Shown: piece by piece, positions 34,220 to 34,267 of the stretch | Layout: each line of letters begins with the position of its first letter | Position numbering within the stretch: position 1 is the first letter of the stretch | Assembly (NCBI GenBank): GCA_023146365.1 | Contig: JAGLCE010000010.1 | Coordinates: 1 to 34,267, forward strand | Source: Endozoicomonadaceae bacterium | GTDB lineage: Bacteria; Pseudomonadota; Gammaproteobacteria; Pseudomonadales; Endozoicomonadaceae | Direction of reading: 5' to 3' | Length of the DNA stretch: 34,267 nucleotides | Made by a program: the position numbers and the translations under genes | Notes under the pieces: generated by a model | Database searches by the model: none | The model's input: only the letters and a program-made list of their open reading frames with translations | Told to the model about the DNA's origin: nothing

Positions 34220-34267
34220 TTCTTGGATTCTGAATTATCGTTTAGAGACTGTAAATTAGATTGTGTA

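Noticed and set aside
1..34267. CRISPR arrays, tRNA, rRNA, riboswitches
   Set aside because: No regularly spaced repeat series, cloverleaf or conserved RNA motif was seen on either strand.

Overview
The window reads as chromosome from a host-associated gammaproteobacterium. The housekeeping proteins (Mpl, UbiX, Ddl, a PPi-type phosphofructokinase, a Lon-like protease, an AmmeMemoRadiSam set and a three-gene ABC system) are all of gammaproteobacterial type. Between them lie many decayed insertion sequences, an AT-rich giant gene, and small hydrophilic genes that look like type III secretion (T3SS) cargo. This mix suggests a symbiont or parasite of the Endozoicomonas/Oceanospirillales kind; that placement is inference, not measured.

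Layout. 1-103 is the end of an IS1380-type element, so the window opens inside a repeat. 104-566 is a truncated, probably frameshifted gene of unknown function. 567-5723 (minus) is a 1718-residue, strikingly AT-rich protein with a MICAL-like FAD monooxygenase core between lysine/glutamate-rich and coiled-coil regions. A second IS1380-like end (5970-6035) and an IS256 remnant (6050-6383) close this island. Next come mpl-ubiX (plus, overlapping), an IS5-like remnant, an exported protein resembling DUF218/ElyC-type proteins (minus), a small unknown, an exported polysaccharide deacetylase (minus), and ddl (minus) divergent from a DUF4870 membrane protein. An internally deleted ISAs1 transposase (13978-14440) precedes pfp. 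A small secreted unknown follows, then an IS30 element abutting an IS256 fragment (16850-17994).

18152-24447 is an accessory block. It has a three-gene minus-strand cluster around a DUF1521 protein with a Gly-Asp-Pro-His-Val self-cleavage motif, then a complete but dead IS1380 copy (20791-22406), another IS256 scrap, two further small acidic or hydrophilic genes, and a stand-alone Hpt phosphotransfer protein. I read it as a T3SS-associated effector or translocator locus broken up by IS insertions (inference).

24673-34031 is stable chromosome: amrB-amrA (minus) divergent from amrS (plus), a Lon-family protease (minus) convergent with amrS, and a GldA/GldF/GldG-like ABC operon (plus). The window ends in two strong tandem hairpins (34129-34219).

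Functionally, mpl and ddl belong to peptidoglycan recycling and synthesis. ubiX supplies prenylated FMN for ubiquinone synthesis. pfp gives PPi-based reversible glycolysis. I saw no tRNA, rRNA, CRISPR array or riboswitch. Decayed transposases of five families (IS1380, IS256, IS5, ISAs1, IS30) indicate past IS expansion followed by erosion, as is typical of host-restricted lineages.
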